DNA from: Dendrocalamus latiflorus
Taxonomy: Eukaryota; Streptophyta; Magnoliopsida; Poales; Poaceae
Assembly: GCA_017311315.1 (NCBI GenBank)
Contig: CM029670.1
Span: forward strand, 26,094,449 to 26,158,448
Length of the DNA: 64,000 nucleotides
Reading direction: 5' to 3'
Shown in pieces: positions 34,765 to 50,611 of this stretch. The translations under genes and the position numbers were made by a program. Position 1 is the first letter of the stretch. Every line of letters starts with the position of its first letter. Under the pieces are notes generated by a model. It was not told the origin of the DNA. It did not search any database and saw only the letters and a program-made list of their open reading frames with translations.

Positions 34765-35349
34765 GCGGGGCGCGAGCGGCTGACGGGCGGGGCCCGCGGG
34801 TTAGAGAGAAGAGAGGAGCGGGGCGCGAGCGGCTGGATGGCCCGCACGGGCGACGCGGCGCGCATCGGACCGGCCAGATGTTGGCCCGAGGGATGAGGAA
34901 GGCGGGGTGGCTGACGGCCGGGCCCGCTAGGCAGCGAGGGAGAGAGAAGGTGCGGCGTGGATCAGGCCGGGCGGCGACGTGGGCGGATCAGGGCCGTCCA
35001 CGCGTCAGCCGGAGAGTGAGGAGGAGATTTTTATTTTTTTTTATAATTTGATTTTGTTTTTCAGAAAAGACTAGGAAATTATTTAGGCCTTAGAAAAATA
35101 TGAAAATACTTCCAAAAATTCCAGAAAAATTCACAGAAGCTCCTTGACATATTTTGGACTAAATAAAATTATTTCCAACTACTGTTGGTATTTAATTTCC
35201 ATACTTTGAATTACTTTTAAATTCTAAAAATAGGTTTTAAACTCCAGAAAATTCCAGAAAGTCAAATAAAGGCCAAATTAACTTCAAATACTTTGAAATA
35301 ACTTATTTGAAATTAAATTTTTCCAGAAAGTAAATTTTGGGATGTGACA
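34765..35349 (-). mobile_element. Terminal 585 bp of the third chromovirus LTR
   Basis: Matches 20251-20834 with about 11 differences and one extra T, ends GGGATGTGACA, and is followed by the GTGAC duplication. It is the outer (5') LTR end of the original insertion. Confidence 0.9.
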
Positions 35350-37624
35350 GTGACCCCGCGGAAGCAAAACTCAACAAGGTGAGAATCTTTTTTTGCAGAA
35401 AGTACATTTGTACTTGACCTTTTAAGGGATCGGGTCTGCTAAAGTAAAAGCACCTAACTTGCTAGAAGGGGTTTGGGCAAATCCAGAAGACTTAAACATG
35501 ATCTTTGAAGGCTTAGAAGGTTTGACCTCAATCTTGCCAATCTCGAATTCTCTAAGGAGTTAAACCCTAGATCTCTATACTTCACACTCACTTTAGATTG
35601 GTCAAGGATCATGTTGAGATTTTTCTTCCTGCTAGAAAATCTTTGAAGGGTTATTTTGAGGTAGTAATTTTCTTTGGCTAGGTTGGCACATGTGGTACAC
35701 TTAAGGCTCTTGGTTGCCCTAGCATATCTCTCTTTAAGGACAACTATCTCAACCTTTAAAGCCTCACAAGACACCCAAGAGACATTCATTGTCCTACCGA
35801 GCTACTTTTCAAACGTAACTCGAAAAGCCTCATACATCTCATCTAAATCATTTCCAATCGCAACGGAGAATGCACAAGAAATAGAATCAATAGAATTCTT
35901 AAATGCAGTCATGGATAAGATTTTTTTCATTTTATCCTCAAGTTTCATGTTAAGAGCTTCTATTTCATTATTGAGCTTAGAACAGTTTTCACATGATTCA
36001 GTTTTAGCATAATGAAACATTTTAATTAATTCTTTTAATTTTTCTTCTCTAAACTTATGACAAGAGCATAAATATTCAAGACTGAATTGAAGCAAGGTAT
36101 TAATGGCACTTTCAAGTTTTAGTTCAAGTAAAACACAAATGGAGCAAGAGAAAGCAACAACATCTAAAGCAACAGTGCCCATGCAAGCATGATTACTACT
36201 AGATTTGAGTGTCAACAAAAGAATGTGTAGTTCTAATCTTAGCCAAATCATCATGCAAATTAAGGCAAGATTCATAGTTTTCATCAATAGGAATTATGGA
36301 CTTGAGCCTAACCATTTCTATATTCAATTAATTAATCATGACATCCTAATTCTTGATTATCTTTGCCTATTTGTTCAAATTTTGTTTAGTTACAATAAGA
36401 GCATGCTTCATATATTAAGCCGAGGGACATACCTTATCAGGATCACTGTAGGCAACATCATCGTTGGAGATGTCGACATCAGTGATGCCACCCTTGGTCA
36501 TGAAGCACATGCTGGTGAAGTCCTAGATCTTCTTTTCACAATGGGAGTTATCATCATTGTCCTCCATCCCCGAGTCCACATCGCTTATGTTGCCATTCTT
36601 GAGAGCGACAAGAACTCGACTGACAAACTTACAGAAGTTGGGCTTCTTGGGCTTTATGTCATGAGCTTGAGGATGCCTTCAAGAGTCCTTCTCCTTGCCC
36701 TTCAGCTTAGGGCACCTAGCTCAAATGTGTTTCGGCTCACCACACCTAAAACAGGTGAAAGGGCCACTCCTCCTAATGTTCCTTACATTATGATAGGCTT
36801 TTGTAAATTTGGTTAGTGCTAGGACCTCCATTAGGAGTCTCTCAAACTGCTCATGACTCAGAGAATGCAAGATGGATAAACAAAAACTAAAAGAACCAAA
36901 GTCAAAAGGACTAGAAGAAATTCTTTGAGTAGGGTCGACTCTAGTCATCGACTCTATATTGGGGAGACGCAAAATGAAGTCAATTCCTTGCATCTTCAAT
37001 CTCGAGTAGAGCTTATCTAGGTTAAGCTCACTAATGATAGTATTGTCATTAATTGACATAATCTTTATCCCTGAATTTTTACATCAAGTGTACCCAGCAA
37101 TTGGCATGCATTCTCAGACTCAAAGTAACTCAAGCCAACATCACGCAAGTTGTGGATAATCTTGTTAAACCTTAAAAAATGCCCGTCCAAGGATTCAGCA
37201 GGCTTTTACTTGATCTTTGAGTACACTTTTTTGAATTGATTCTATTTTACTTCCTTGATTGTGGTAGAGCCCTCATGGTAGTCAGTAAGGGTCTGCCAGA
37301 TCTCGTAACCAAATGCCAAATGATATACCCATTCAAACTTAAATCTACTAAGCCCCTAAATTAGGAAGTTCCATGCCTTATTGCTTGCCTCTACATTTAG
37401 AGTATTTGCCAGAGTGACCTAGTGATCGACAAGCACAACATAATTTCTCTTGACTATTGCCCAAGTTGGTTGCCCTTGAGCTCGGATGTAAGCTTCCATC
37501 TGAGCCTTCGAAGAGGGATATTCCCCTATCGAAGATTAGTAGCTTGGTGGAGTACTTGTCTAAAGCCATGGCTCTAAGACCGGTTAAGATCTATTATAAG
37601 AGCTAACCGGGCTCTGATACCACT
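35350..37624 (-). pseudogene. Second SIRE-like copia copy, gag region
   Basis: Same family as 735-5826 but more decayed. Going 5' to 3' on the minus strand: ATG near 37569 (MALDKYSTKLLIF), gag block with a CFRCGEPKHI knuckle near 36770-36725, coiled-coil Cys-pair region 36287-35454, and a second zinc knuckle near 35420-35360 that is interrupted by the composite at 35349. Frames are broken repeatedly. The primer-binding site complement GCTCTGATACCA is at 37611-37622. Confidence 0.7.
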
Positions 37625-39250
37625 TATAGGATTGGCAATGGCAACATAGGATGAATGGTGTCTTCTCAAATTTTCCCCCAAGTACCAAAAATCTTTCACT
37701 TTAGAGCTAGAAACCTAAGAAGATCATATTTCACAACCTATAACCAGGCAACAACCAAAACTGTGAAGAAGCACAAGACCGCAATTGCCCAGTCTGACCA
37801 AAGATATACCAACGGTCTAAAGGTATGCTGATGGTCTAAATAGCTTGAAGCTAGCGATCTGACCGATGACTAGTCTAACCGCACCCAGGAGTGGTTTGAC
37901 CGCTCCCTAGTTCCTAGAATAGAAAATCAGTTCAAGTCCAACCACTTTTGGTGTACACTCTAGAATCCATGATCAAATTAGATTAAGCTTTACGCAAACC
38001 TTGCTAAGGATCTTAAGATCCTATTCCATCCAAGGATCGGGGTTATCTTTGCCAAACTCCCAACCTTTCCTCAAAACAAGTAAAGTTGTAGCAAAACTAG
38101 ACAAATCTAAAAGACATGAGATACTACTTGCTCATGGGTTAAGAACAGTCTAGATGCTCTAGATAAGATCCCACATGTCACATCAAGTACAACCAAAAGA
38201 CGAAACAAAGCCAAACCCTCAGATCATGATTTCTCAAGAAGGGGTCCAAAACATGCAAGAACCAGGCAACTTCAAGTTCGTACAAACCAAAGTGTGTAGA
38301 TGGATATGATTTAACCTACATGAGTCATCACCAGTATGATCAATAAGGGGAGAGAAGAGGCAAAGCATCAACAAGAACAAGAACAAATCAACTAAGATAA
38401 GAAGGATTCATGAGAGATGAATAAAATTGATCATATTGCTACTTAAGAATAAAGATTTTATAGACACTACATAAGAAGAACAAGAGAGCACACCTCAGTA
38501 TTCACTCTTCTCTCTCAATCCCTAACCCTAACTCAAGAATGGTTGTAATGGAATGCTTAGCCACATGCCTCCATCCCCCTCTGCTAAATAGATGGAGCAA
38601 CCGACCCACATCTAACTATAATGGATACATCCACTAGCACAAATGGGGAACCTGTTAACTCCGCACAATATGGGTTTTACACTCATCATGCACGCTTTTT
38701 AAAACACATGAGCCCGAATCTGCTGAGTCTTTAGCCTTTAATCTATTTGATCTTCTCAACATCTTCTTGACCTAAACTGCTTTCCCAAACACTACTCAAG
38801 CACCGCGGTTTTGATCGAACGAATTTTCTGGTATTTGGCAATCTAGCAAAATACCATCGCCTCGAGTTGTTCTTCATCCTGCCTTACAAGCAGTCGCTAT
38901 GCTTGCCATGTGTAGGTGCACCAATGGCTTGGCACGCTTCAGCAAGTCTCTGACATTTCGGTTTTACTGGACCATGCCTTATTTAGACCTACCAAGCCAC
39001 TTGTTGCAACCCATTGCTCGAACCTTCCATTCAACATTCCTTACCTTCGTTGTACCACACTTGAGCTCAACCATCTCACTTAGTATTCTTGACCGTTCTA
39101 GACCTCGGCTTCTACTTGAGCATAACCCCAATCCTCACTATTGGCCATAGTTAACTTGAAGCTTCTCTGTACATCGAAAGACAAAGAAATTATTTTCTAG
39201 CACAAGTTCTTTACAGCTTGACAGTTATTAGTTAAAACATACTTCACACA
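37625..39250 (-). mobile_element. LTR of the second SIRE-like copia copy
   Basis: Begins beside the primer-binding site (TG decayed to TA). It aligns by landmarks with the LTR at 4243-5826, including the decayed palindrome array at 37790-37902. The outer end is uncertain. More CCGGTC/GGTCAGACC motifs at 39338-39372 suggest it may extend further right. Confidence 0.55.
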
Positions 39251-39821
39251 ACATGAATCAACTGACGTAGGACCAAAATACCTAAACAACGACCAATTTC
39301 CCAAATTTCAGAACTTATTGCTGACACCAACATACGGCCGGTCTGGCCACTCAGCATAGCCGGTCAGACCACAAAAAACCGAACAATAGGCATAAAATCA
39401 AATCTTTCACAAATTTAAAATTGAACTCCACAAACATTAACACTGATTTATTACAGTTAATTTTAGATCTTCTCACATGATCCCTCGTTTTGAAAGCTCA
39501 CCACAATGCCAAAATGAGCAATATATGCATATCGACCTAGGTCCTTTTGGACGGCCTAAAACAATCGGGCTGAGGCGAAGACACATGCGATCTGCAGGCA
39601 ACACACACAAGTCAGGCATACACTTGCTGACTTCTGGTCACCCAACCTTATCCAAGGGCAGAGCTAGAATCCTGTGACGATCGAGAGGGTTCAATTCTAC
39701 GAGAAAAAAAATCCAAAAACATTTTTAAATCGCTGTTTTGCCTTAAACTCATTTAAACCACATTGTAATATCATGACTATACTTTATTCTTAGTAATTTG
39801 TGTGGCACAGATGATATGTAG
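39251..39821. other. Unassigned, possibly LTR remainder
   Basis: AT-rich DNA with a pair of CGGTC-type motifs near 39340-39370. No gene, RNA gene or clean repeat boundary recognised. Confidence 0.4.
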
Positions 39822-40552
39822 GGACATTGGCGAATTCGTTGGGGCGGCGGCCGTGGCAGCCCAGGTCCTGTTTCTGCCACTGCTATTTACCATCCGATGG
39901 AGAGGTTGAACGGCTGGGATGATTCTCCCATTCTCAGTATCCCAATACATCAATATAATAGGCATGCGATGACCTACAAAGGTGTGAAAATAAGTCTGAA
40001 AAGGATCAACCGAAAGATATTCGTCTTCAGCTAGCCGAAATTAATCAAAAGCTGATACGCCGACTGGAGACGCGGCTATAAGGGAAATTAACTAGGGGAG
40101 TTGTATAGTACAAGCGTGCATGTTTCTTTCAAAGTTTGCTGAAGTGTCATGCATCTCATCCGTATTGGAATTCCTGTTGCTTTTCGACCTTGCCGGTCGG
40201 TGGCAACGAATCCATTGCAACGACTTGCCTCACCTTTTTTCCCCTCCTCAAGTCCGTAATACACAACATATCATCTGTTGGCACTCGTTGACCCTTGTAG
40301 ATCAATTTCGGCCATCAGGTTTTGATTAATTTCGGCTAGCTGAAGACGAATCTATATTTCGGTTGATCCTTTTCAGACTTAATTTCACACCTTTGTAGAT
40401 CATCGCATGCCTATTATATTGATGTATTGGGACACTGAGAATGGGAGAATCATCCCAGCCGTTCAACATCTCCATCGAATGGTAAATAGCAGTGGCAGAG
40501 AGGACCTGGGCAGTCACGGCCACCGCCCCAACGAACTCGATCGCCAATGTCC
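39822..40552. repeat. Large inverted repeat (fold-back), arms about 230 bp
   Basis: Arm 1 is 39822-40050 and arm 2 is 40320-40552, inverted and roughly 90% or more identical by eye, separated by 269 bp. Both arms run from GGACATTGGCGA to GCTAGCCGAAATTAATCAAAA. Arm 2 read on the minus strand holds a 73-codon open frame (MAIEFVGAVAVTAQVLSATA) of unknown nature; in arm 1 the equivalent is frameshifted. A transcript across it would fold into a long hairpin. Confidence 0.8.
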
Positions 40553-40576
40553 TTGTTGACGGATGGAGTCTGCGAC

Positions 40577-43500
40577 TGTAACGACCCTATTTCAGCTCAG
40601 GAGTTCAATTACAGATAAAAGGGATATCATACCTACTAACGAACATTTAAAAAGAGTTAATTCGATTAAAACAAAGACCTAATGGTCAATTTTAACAATT
40701 TTAAGGGCGTCCAAGCCCGAAACTTACAATCAGAAGAACCGAATAAAACTTCACAGGAACGCTTGAATACGGTCGTAACTCTAACATGAAAACTTGTAAT
40801 ATCCTTTCTTCTTTTGATCTCTGTGTTGGAGGAAAAATAAAGCAAGACTGAGTACAACCAACCGTACTCAACAAGTTACATAGGGAAATGCTATATAACT
40901 ACTTGTCAGAATCTCTAAAGGATTGGGATATATGGGTTTGATTAAGTAGTTGTGGGTACAGTTTTATTTATAAACATTTTTAAACACAAATGAACAATAA
41001 CTTCTTAAGGAATTGGGGTTTCAAAATTTGATTACTAGGCTTCAACATTTCCAAATCATTTTCAAATCTACTTATGCTTCGCTATTGGAATCACCCATTA
41101 AACACAGCTTCATTTACTGGAAGCACGGTGTATTCGAATACCATTAATAAATGATTTTGCAGAGCTGCACAACTTTACCCAGAAGATCTCTTAACTCCAG
41201 CATTCGGGTTCAAGAAAACAATACTTTTCACTGCTCAATTCTTTATATAGCCTCCACCCAGTAGGTATTTGATCTCAACAAACTTAGGTGACCCATAGGC
41301 CTCGCTCGATTTGTCGCAGCCCTACTGTTGTATGGTTAACCACCTCCCATACGGACTCACCCTCGGTCTCTCCCCGCTAGTTGTAGAGATTCAATCGAAT
41401 TGGAGCAGTTATTAGACCAGATTTGACGAATCAATGCTTGTGGTTGAGTGATCGCTATGTTCTTTACTGAACATAAGGGTCTAGTCCTTATATTTTCACT
41501 GAGGCAACTTCCACCCACAAAGCCATGTTTCAGTGCCCACTGCACTGCCAACATTCCATTCCCAGTCTTCACCCTAGGATAAGTTCATGGGATCCGGCCA
41601 TTTCATGGTCTCCCGCGATCCTTCCTTGTCCTAGAACCACTTTAAAATTCAATCAACAAAATGCCAAGACTCTTAGTAGTAGAAAATTTGTAGAGTTCCT
41701 ACACTACCATGATTACATTAATAATACTTTTAATATTACTAAGTCTTGTCAAGGTGAATATGGTCATCAAATTAAATAGGGCTTTTTCAGGTAGTAGGAC
41801 ATTAGTTACTATCATGTCATTCGAAAGATTTATTGTACATGACATAACAACTTGTAAATACATAATGAAAGTACTAATAAATAAATAATTAAAGGAATGT
41901 AAGTTAAATATGATCAAAAATATGCGACTTGCCTCTTTGTCCATAGTCTCTGATTATTTGTATTGTAGTCTTCATATTGGATATTGACTTCTTTAATTAC
42001 TCCTGTAATCCTTCTATTGACCCACTCGCGTGGTCTGAGTACTAGCGTGGAAGATGAATACAAATGAGTTCATGCTTTGCAGAATGCAAGCTGGGAACAA
42101 AATACCAATAAATAACCATAAAGAGTAAAGGTTTAGGCGGTTCGAGTTTAGGCGGTGTTTGGTTTGGCTAACCGAAGTAGGAATTTGCTTGGAATGATCG
42201 AGATAATCGAAATGGCAATATAGGTGGATATGTGTTTTGGCGAATGGTTGTAGGCATGGACGATATTGGGTTTTTGAGGTCGAAATATTATTTGGGTGGT
42301 TTAGAGCTTTATCGGAGTTTAAAATGACAGTATGGAGATGGGAATGGTGTAGATAGGTTCAAGGTGATAAAAATGAGTGCATAAATATTGTTAGGGTCTC
42401 GGTGAATAGAGATGGTTTGAAGAGTATTTGAATTTTGGGTTTGGAATGGTGTTTGAGCTAGTTATGATTTTATTGGTGTCTAATTTGACCAAAGGGAGTA
42501 GAAATTAGACTCCGCAGGGGCAAAACAGTCAAAATAACTATAAATATGTTTTTCGGATTTTTGGATGAATAGTAACGGGTGTCAACTATTCATCGCGGAT
42601 CTGCAATGTTCATTCCTGGTCTAGGTACTATTCATTAATGGGTTTTGATTGTTCACTATCGGGTCGGTTACTACTCATACTAGGTCGATTGCTACAGTAT
42701 TGGATTGCTACAGTACCAAATTGGGTTTGGATGAATAGTCACTCGACAGCACTGTTGATTGTCTTCCTCCTCGCGTCACTACAGTAACCGAGAAACTGGG
42801 GAAATGAAAATCGAAAAATTTTCGAGCTGTGGTGCATAGAAATGAGAACCGGGGATATAGGTGGACTCCTGGGGATGAGGGGGTTCCATTTTGAGGCTTG
42901 ATGGCGGTCGGCAGGCTACAATTGGCCAGCAGTGAGGTGGTTTCTTTTCGGGGCGTTTAAATGGCACAAGAGCTACGAGAAGGTCCTTCCTTCTAGTTGG
43001 CTGCTTTTTAACCATCTAGGAGTGGTCACGGTGGCTCGGGTGACTGTGGTTTGGGTCATGGAGGTCTGTGGTGAGTGGTCCACGCTGGGGTGGTTTCGGC
43101 TGGCGGGGAAGTAGGTGGCTGATGAGCTGTGAGGTTTCACAGGCCATGGGGATGCTTCAGTGGTGTTTCTAAGGGCATGAGGATGCTACAGATACAAGTA
43201 ATTGGAACAAAATTGACTCTGCCAAAGGAATTGAATTTGAGGCTTACTTGGGGATCTCCGACGATCGATAGTGATGCGACGGCCGATGAGGGGTATATGG
43301 GTGTCTGAAGCTCACTTAGGTGCCAACGCTACTCAATGGAGGGCTCGAGACGTTTTATAGGTGAGCTAGGGCGGTTCGGTACAGGGAGGCGTCCACTCAG
43401 ATTTCGGCGCGTGGCTAGGGCAGGGGAGCTCAGGAGGCTTCAGGGAGGCTCGATATTGGCAGTAGGGAGGTCGGCAGGTTGAGTTGGCACCTCGGGTGAA

Positions 43501-43930
43501 AGTTTGTAGTGGTCAGAGGAGTAGGAACCAAGTCGGTTGAGAGAGATGTGAGGCGACAGTGGCAAACTCAAGTTTGGCTTTGTCCGACATCGGTCGGGAC
43601 CTTTGAGAGGTGTTGTTAGTGGCTCTACAAGTGAGGTACGGTCACTGACCGAGGATTGCGGTGCTGACTAAGCAACAAGAGGCGGTGGGAAGGCGTAGGA
43701 ACGGAGAAAGATTAGGCAGCAACAAAATATCAGTGGCAGTAGAGATTTTCAAATGGTGAATAGTGCTTACATGAAGATCGACCGTAGGGGCAATGCAGTG
43801 GGGTTTCCAGAGCAGAGATGGCATGTTTGGGTGTGGAATTTGGCTAGAATTCACAAGAAATCAACTCAAACCATAACTCAAATTTCCTTTGAAAATTTTA
43901 GTTTTGTTTCAGGAACACATTTTACTTTTG
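40577..43930 (-). mobile_element. Third related gypsy LTR (solo or fragment)
   Basis: Starts TGTAACGACCC at 40577. Landmarks in the same order as the chromovirus LTR are a GAGTAC/GTACTC stem (40850-40869), TGCAGAGCTGCACAACTTTA near 41157, GACTTGCC at 41927-41934, and TATAAAA on the minus strand at 43353-43359. No internal region is attached on either side, and the right end was not found before the PMD relic at 43942. Confidence 0.65.
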
Positions 43931-43941
43931 ATACATAAAGA

Positions 43942-46250
43942 TGGCCATCTCCCTATAAGATGTTGTGTATCTCACTAGTCTGCTAATATGGGGTCATCTT
44001 ATGGTTTTACCCACCAGATCACCCGACTGAAAGGCACGTATGTTGCCAATGACCAGCAAATACACCTGCACATATCATGAGGTCCCCCCTAGTGGTTTAC
44101 GTACTCTTCATGTTCGGATGGGTAATGTTTCCTACAACTCAAAGTGACTGGATATAGACCACGTATATCCACATCGCTGAGTCCCTAATCAACGCTAAGC
44201 CTCAGGAGCTCCAGATGTACAACTGATGCTTGGCTATTCTGTGCATGACCTATAGGGCTTTGTGCGAAGGCTTGCATCATGGCACTGGCATGCCAAACCT
44301 CACTGATTGCTATATCTTATTGCAATTGTAGCCATAATAACACTTCCTTATTGGTCAACCGCACTTTTGGGTATGGGTGCACCCATACTAGTTGGAGGCA
44401 CACTTCTATAGTGCTGACGATGGTGACGATCTAGTGGACGGACCCACAATGCGTACTTGTTGGACTACTGGTGAGTTAGGATAGTCTAGGGAGAGGCTAC
44501 AACAAGAGTACCCAGATTTCCACAATGTGTTCGGGACTTGGATGAGGATAGAGTCATGTGGACAGTGTGGATCGTAGAGTTTATCTCTGAGATAACTCCT
44601 TTCGGATTGTGTAGATCTGTGTGAGCAAAACAAGGAGTACTACCTAAACACATGCCACCTCATCTTCTCCTATATGGTGGAGCTGTATGCCCCCTAACGA
44701 GTCATCAGATAGTTCAGGCTTCACCAGCAGGAGCCACTAGCAATGTGTTGACCACTGCATGGCCACGTTTACTTGTAAGTAAATTTATTTGTTACTTCAT
44801 TGCATGCAGTTCATTGTGTACCATTCATGTCTGTTTTATTCCCCACTGAAGTAATAGTTGTGTACCCCCATTTCTTTCACGAGCAATCAAAAAGGAACAG
44901 AAGAGCGATGAGTGGAGGGAGACATAGACCTCATGGACGCATGCCTGGTTGTAGTCGACAAGAACGTAGGTCGAGCAGGAGCAACGATCATATGACCAAG
45001 ACATGTACCACTTGTACTTAAAGTGGTACATGCGGTGAACCCATTGCAGACTTACGCATCTTCCTGTGCCACCCCCATGCAAGCCACGCATACTGATAGG
45101 CTAGCACTTGGCCCAGATTGACACCGTGCGGCACAGCATGATGAAGTGGTAAAATACTTAAAGTTTGTATTTGTATCCTAGTATTTGAGCATACACACTT
45201 AACATGTAACGTCCGTTGTTGCAGGTCGACCGGCTACGCCGCATCATGTCTGAGAGTAGAGCCACATTATGCCGCGGATAGTCGAGCATGATCGAATGAC
45301 TATTGGGGTCCATCTACAACATATACAAGGATGCCAATCATGCCCTGGGGCCATCAGCTGCAGTTGTGCTAATGATGTGTTTATGCTGGGGAAGATGAGC
45401 CACTGCATCATTCGTCGGTAACTTCGTCTGCACATCCTAACTCGTCGGCACACCCCTAGCCTCGATCGTTCCCAGTCCATGTAGCATACTGCTCAAGTTT
45501 GACAATTTCATATTCTGCTACAATCTGCAAGATACCTTTCTTCTGCTATTCTTCATACATATCGTCTTGGTGTAGTATGTTCACGCCGACACTACTCTAC
45601 TCCCGTCTTTGTTGTGGAGGCAACCCGACATTATAGGATGAGAGAGTATTCTACTTTTGTCCTTACCATGGAAATAGCCTGACACACAGGACACCCCATG
45701 CAATAAAATCGACACCATTGTTAGAGACTGCGTGGTGCAGTATGGCACGTACGCACCCACAACCCACCCGCATCTCCGATAGCGTGACGAGTGGTACGAT
45801 TGGACATACGATAGCTATACGATCCACTAGTATGGTGTAGAATATGCAGCATCGAGCTTCGCTGCAGCCAACTACCCTAGACCGAAGTACTTGAGATGTT
45901 CATCGTCAGGGAAACACATGATACCGATGCTTACAATTAGGGGTTTTATTGCAATTCTACGTTATGTCAACCTAACAAAACATATTTTCCTCCATAGGAT
46001 GCCAACAGTTATGCAGAAGACTGGGTGTAGCACATGTTCAGCACTGAAGAGATTGGGCCCAGTCAATTGTCCGGTGTACCAGTTCTCACTCAGCCACCAT
46101 CGTGATATGACTTGAGCAACGTACAATGCTCTCACCATCGCAACACTAGGTTCGCCACCAGAGGAAGAATGCAATAGGCAACCTTTGACCTGGTACTACA
46201 TTCAATGCCAGCTCTACAATCCTAGCAGGTTGAACTTAATTATGTACTCA
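43942..46250 (+). pseudogene. Plant mobile domain (PMD) pseudogene
   Basis: Broken plus-strand frames encode motifs of the PMD (aminotransferase-like, plant mobile domain) family: FGWVMF at about 44113, YRALC at 44251, then FYSADDGDDLVDGPTMRTCW, HLIFSYMVELYAP and RVIRQFRLHQ up to about 44725. YLKWYM-like sequence follows near 45015. Many stops and shifts are present. Sequence to about 46250 fits the variable C-terminal region but is not clearly recognisable. In grasses this domain is common in Mutator-like elements and related host genes. No TIRs were identified. Confidence 0.65.
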
Positions 46251-46791
46251 TTAATGCTTTGTACCCATTTGCAACAGTACTAAATGTAATTTGTACTAGT
46301 ATAAAAAGCACACATATTTTAGCAATCTTAAATCAAAGCACGTATTTTTACTAGTTTCCACGGGTATTCACTTAGTTACAAAACACATGTGCTTTTACTA
46401 GTCACCCTCGCCTCCCCGCCCCCACGGGCCTGCCAGGGCACCTACTGAGTAGTGGTGGCTCAATAGGCTACTGCCAAGCAATGTTGGCTTAGTAGCACCC
46501 TGGCCCCACGTGCTACCGCACCCATCCATCGCCTCCCATGCGCCAATACCCTACCGCGCGTCACATGGCATGCCGAGCAAGGGGGCATGATAGGTGACAT
46601 GTGTCATTTGTCGTGCCTTCTGAGCTTAGGGAGGAGGTTGTTTTTGCAAAACACAGGTGTTCGACAGCAAAAATTGGAAAAAAAAAAGAGTTGCTACAGG
46701 GCCCAAATACGTGAACAGTTCGAATGCCAACAAATTAATGACGATATTAATTAGGAGTAAATATTGGATGTCACGATAAGCCACCAGTCTA
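46251..46791. other. No gene seen; possible end of the PMD-bearing element
   Basis: Includes a locally GC-rich stretch (46410-46620). No inverted repeat partner or open frame of note. Confidence 0.4.
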
Positions 46792-47038
46792 CTCCCTTTA
46801 GTCACAAAGGAACAATGATTTAGACATGACACGATCTCTAAAATGTAACTTTAATCACTACTTTCTATTATAATATATTTTATAAAACCAACAAAATTAT
46901 ACAATTATGAAATTTCTTTTCAAGACAAATCTACCATTTTCACTTGTTCAATCTAAATATTAAAAAAATCGATAACTAAAGTTCAGTAAGTTCGATTACA
47001 CATAAAATAAAACGATATTCTTTTGTGATTGAAGGGAG
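46792..47038. mobile_element. Stowaway-type MITE, 247 bp
   Basis: Starts CTCCCTTTAGTCACAAAGGA and ends TTTGTGATTGAAGGGAG, inverted with mismatches, flanked by TA on both sides (46790-46791 and 47039-47040). The CTCCCT terminus and TA target are the Stowaway/mariner hallmark. No coding capacity. Confidence 0.85.
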
Positions 47039-47081
47039 TATTAATCTTTGCCCATAAATTAATGACGTTATTAACTATGTT

Positions 47082-47459
<378 letters not shown>

Positions 47460-47484
47460 ATATATATATATGTACATATATAGG

Positions 47485-47729
47485 ACGCTGAAATGGGGCA
47501 CCATGGTGTCTGGGCACCAAGTCTTCCTGCCTTCGGATTGCTTTTTAGATGCGTGCAAGTGTAATAATATATAATATATCAGGCAAACCCGTTAACATTC
47601 GTTAATTCAAAAAGGCATCAATTTGGAAAGAAAGTTATTGATTTATCATATTAAATCAATCATGGATAGAAAGTCTTAATTATGAATGGAAAATCTCAAT
47701 CATGGAGTCTGGACACCATGGTGCCCCTG
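47485..47729. mobile_element. Second MITE-like element between (TA)n tracts
   Basis: Inverted ends GGGGCACCATGGTGTCTGGG (47495-47514) and the complement at 47707-47727, with AT-rich interior and TA-rich flanks. Exact termini are uncertain by a few bases. Confidence 0.65.

Positions 47730-50611
<2,882 letters not shown>

Larger units (their letters stand above)
17286..35349 (-). mobile_element. Tandem composite of a Tekay/Del-like chromovirus
   Basis: The order along the plus strand is LTR (17286-20834), internal region (20835-25881), LTR (25882-29430), partial internal region (29431-31567), a piece of a related LTR (31568-34764), and the end of a third LTR (34765-35349). All are minus-strand. 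The outer ends are flanked by the same GTGAC duplication, so the array descends from one insertion. LTR 1 and LTR 2 are both 3,549 bp and differ at roughly 20 positions by eye. The duplicated internal segments differ at only a few positions. The third LTR fragment is more diverged, with about 11 differences in 584 bp. Confidence 0.85.

Noticed and set aside
39685..39715. A GGTTCAATTCT segment resembling a tRNA B box
   Set aside because: No A box at the proper distance and no cloverleaf; not supported as a tRNA or SINE.
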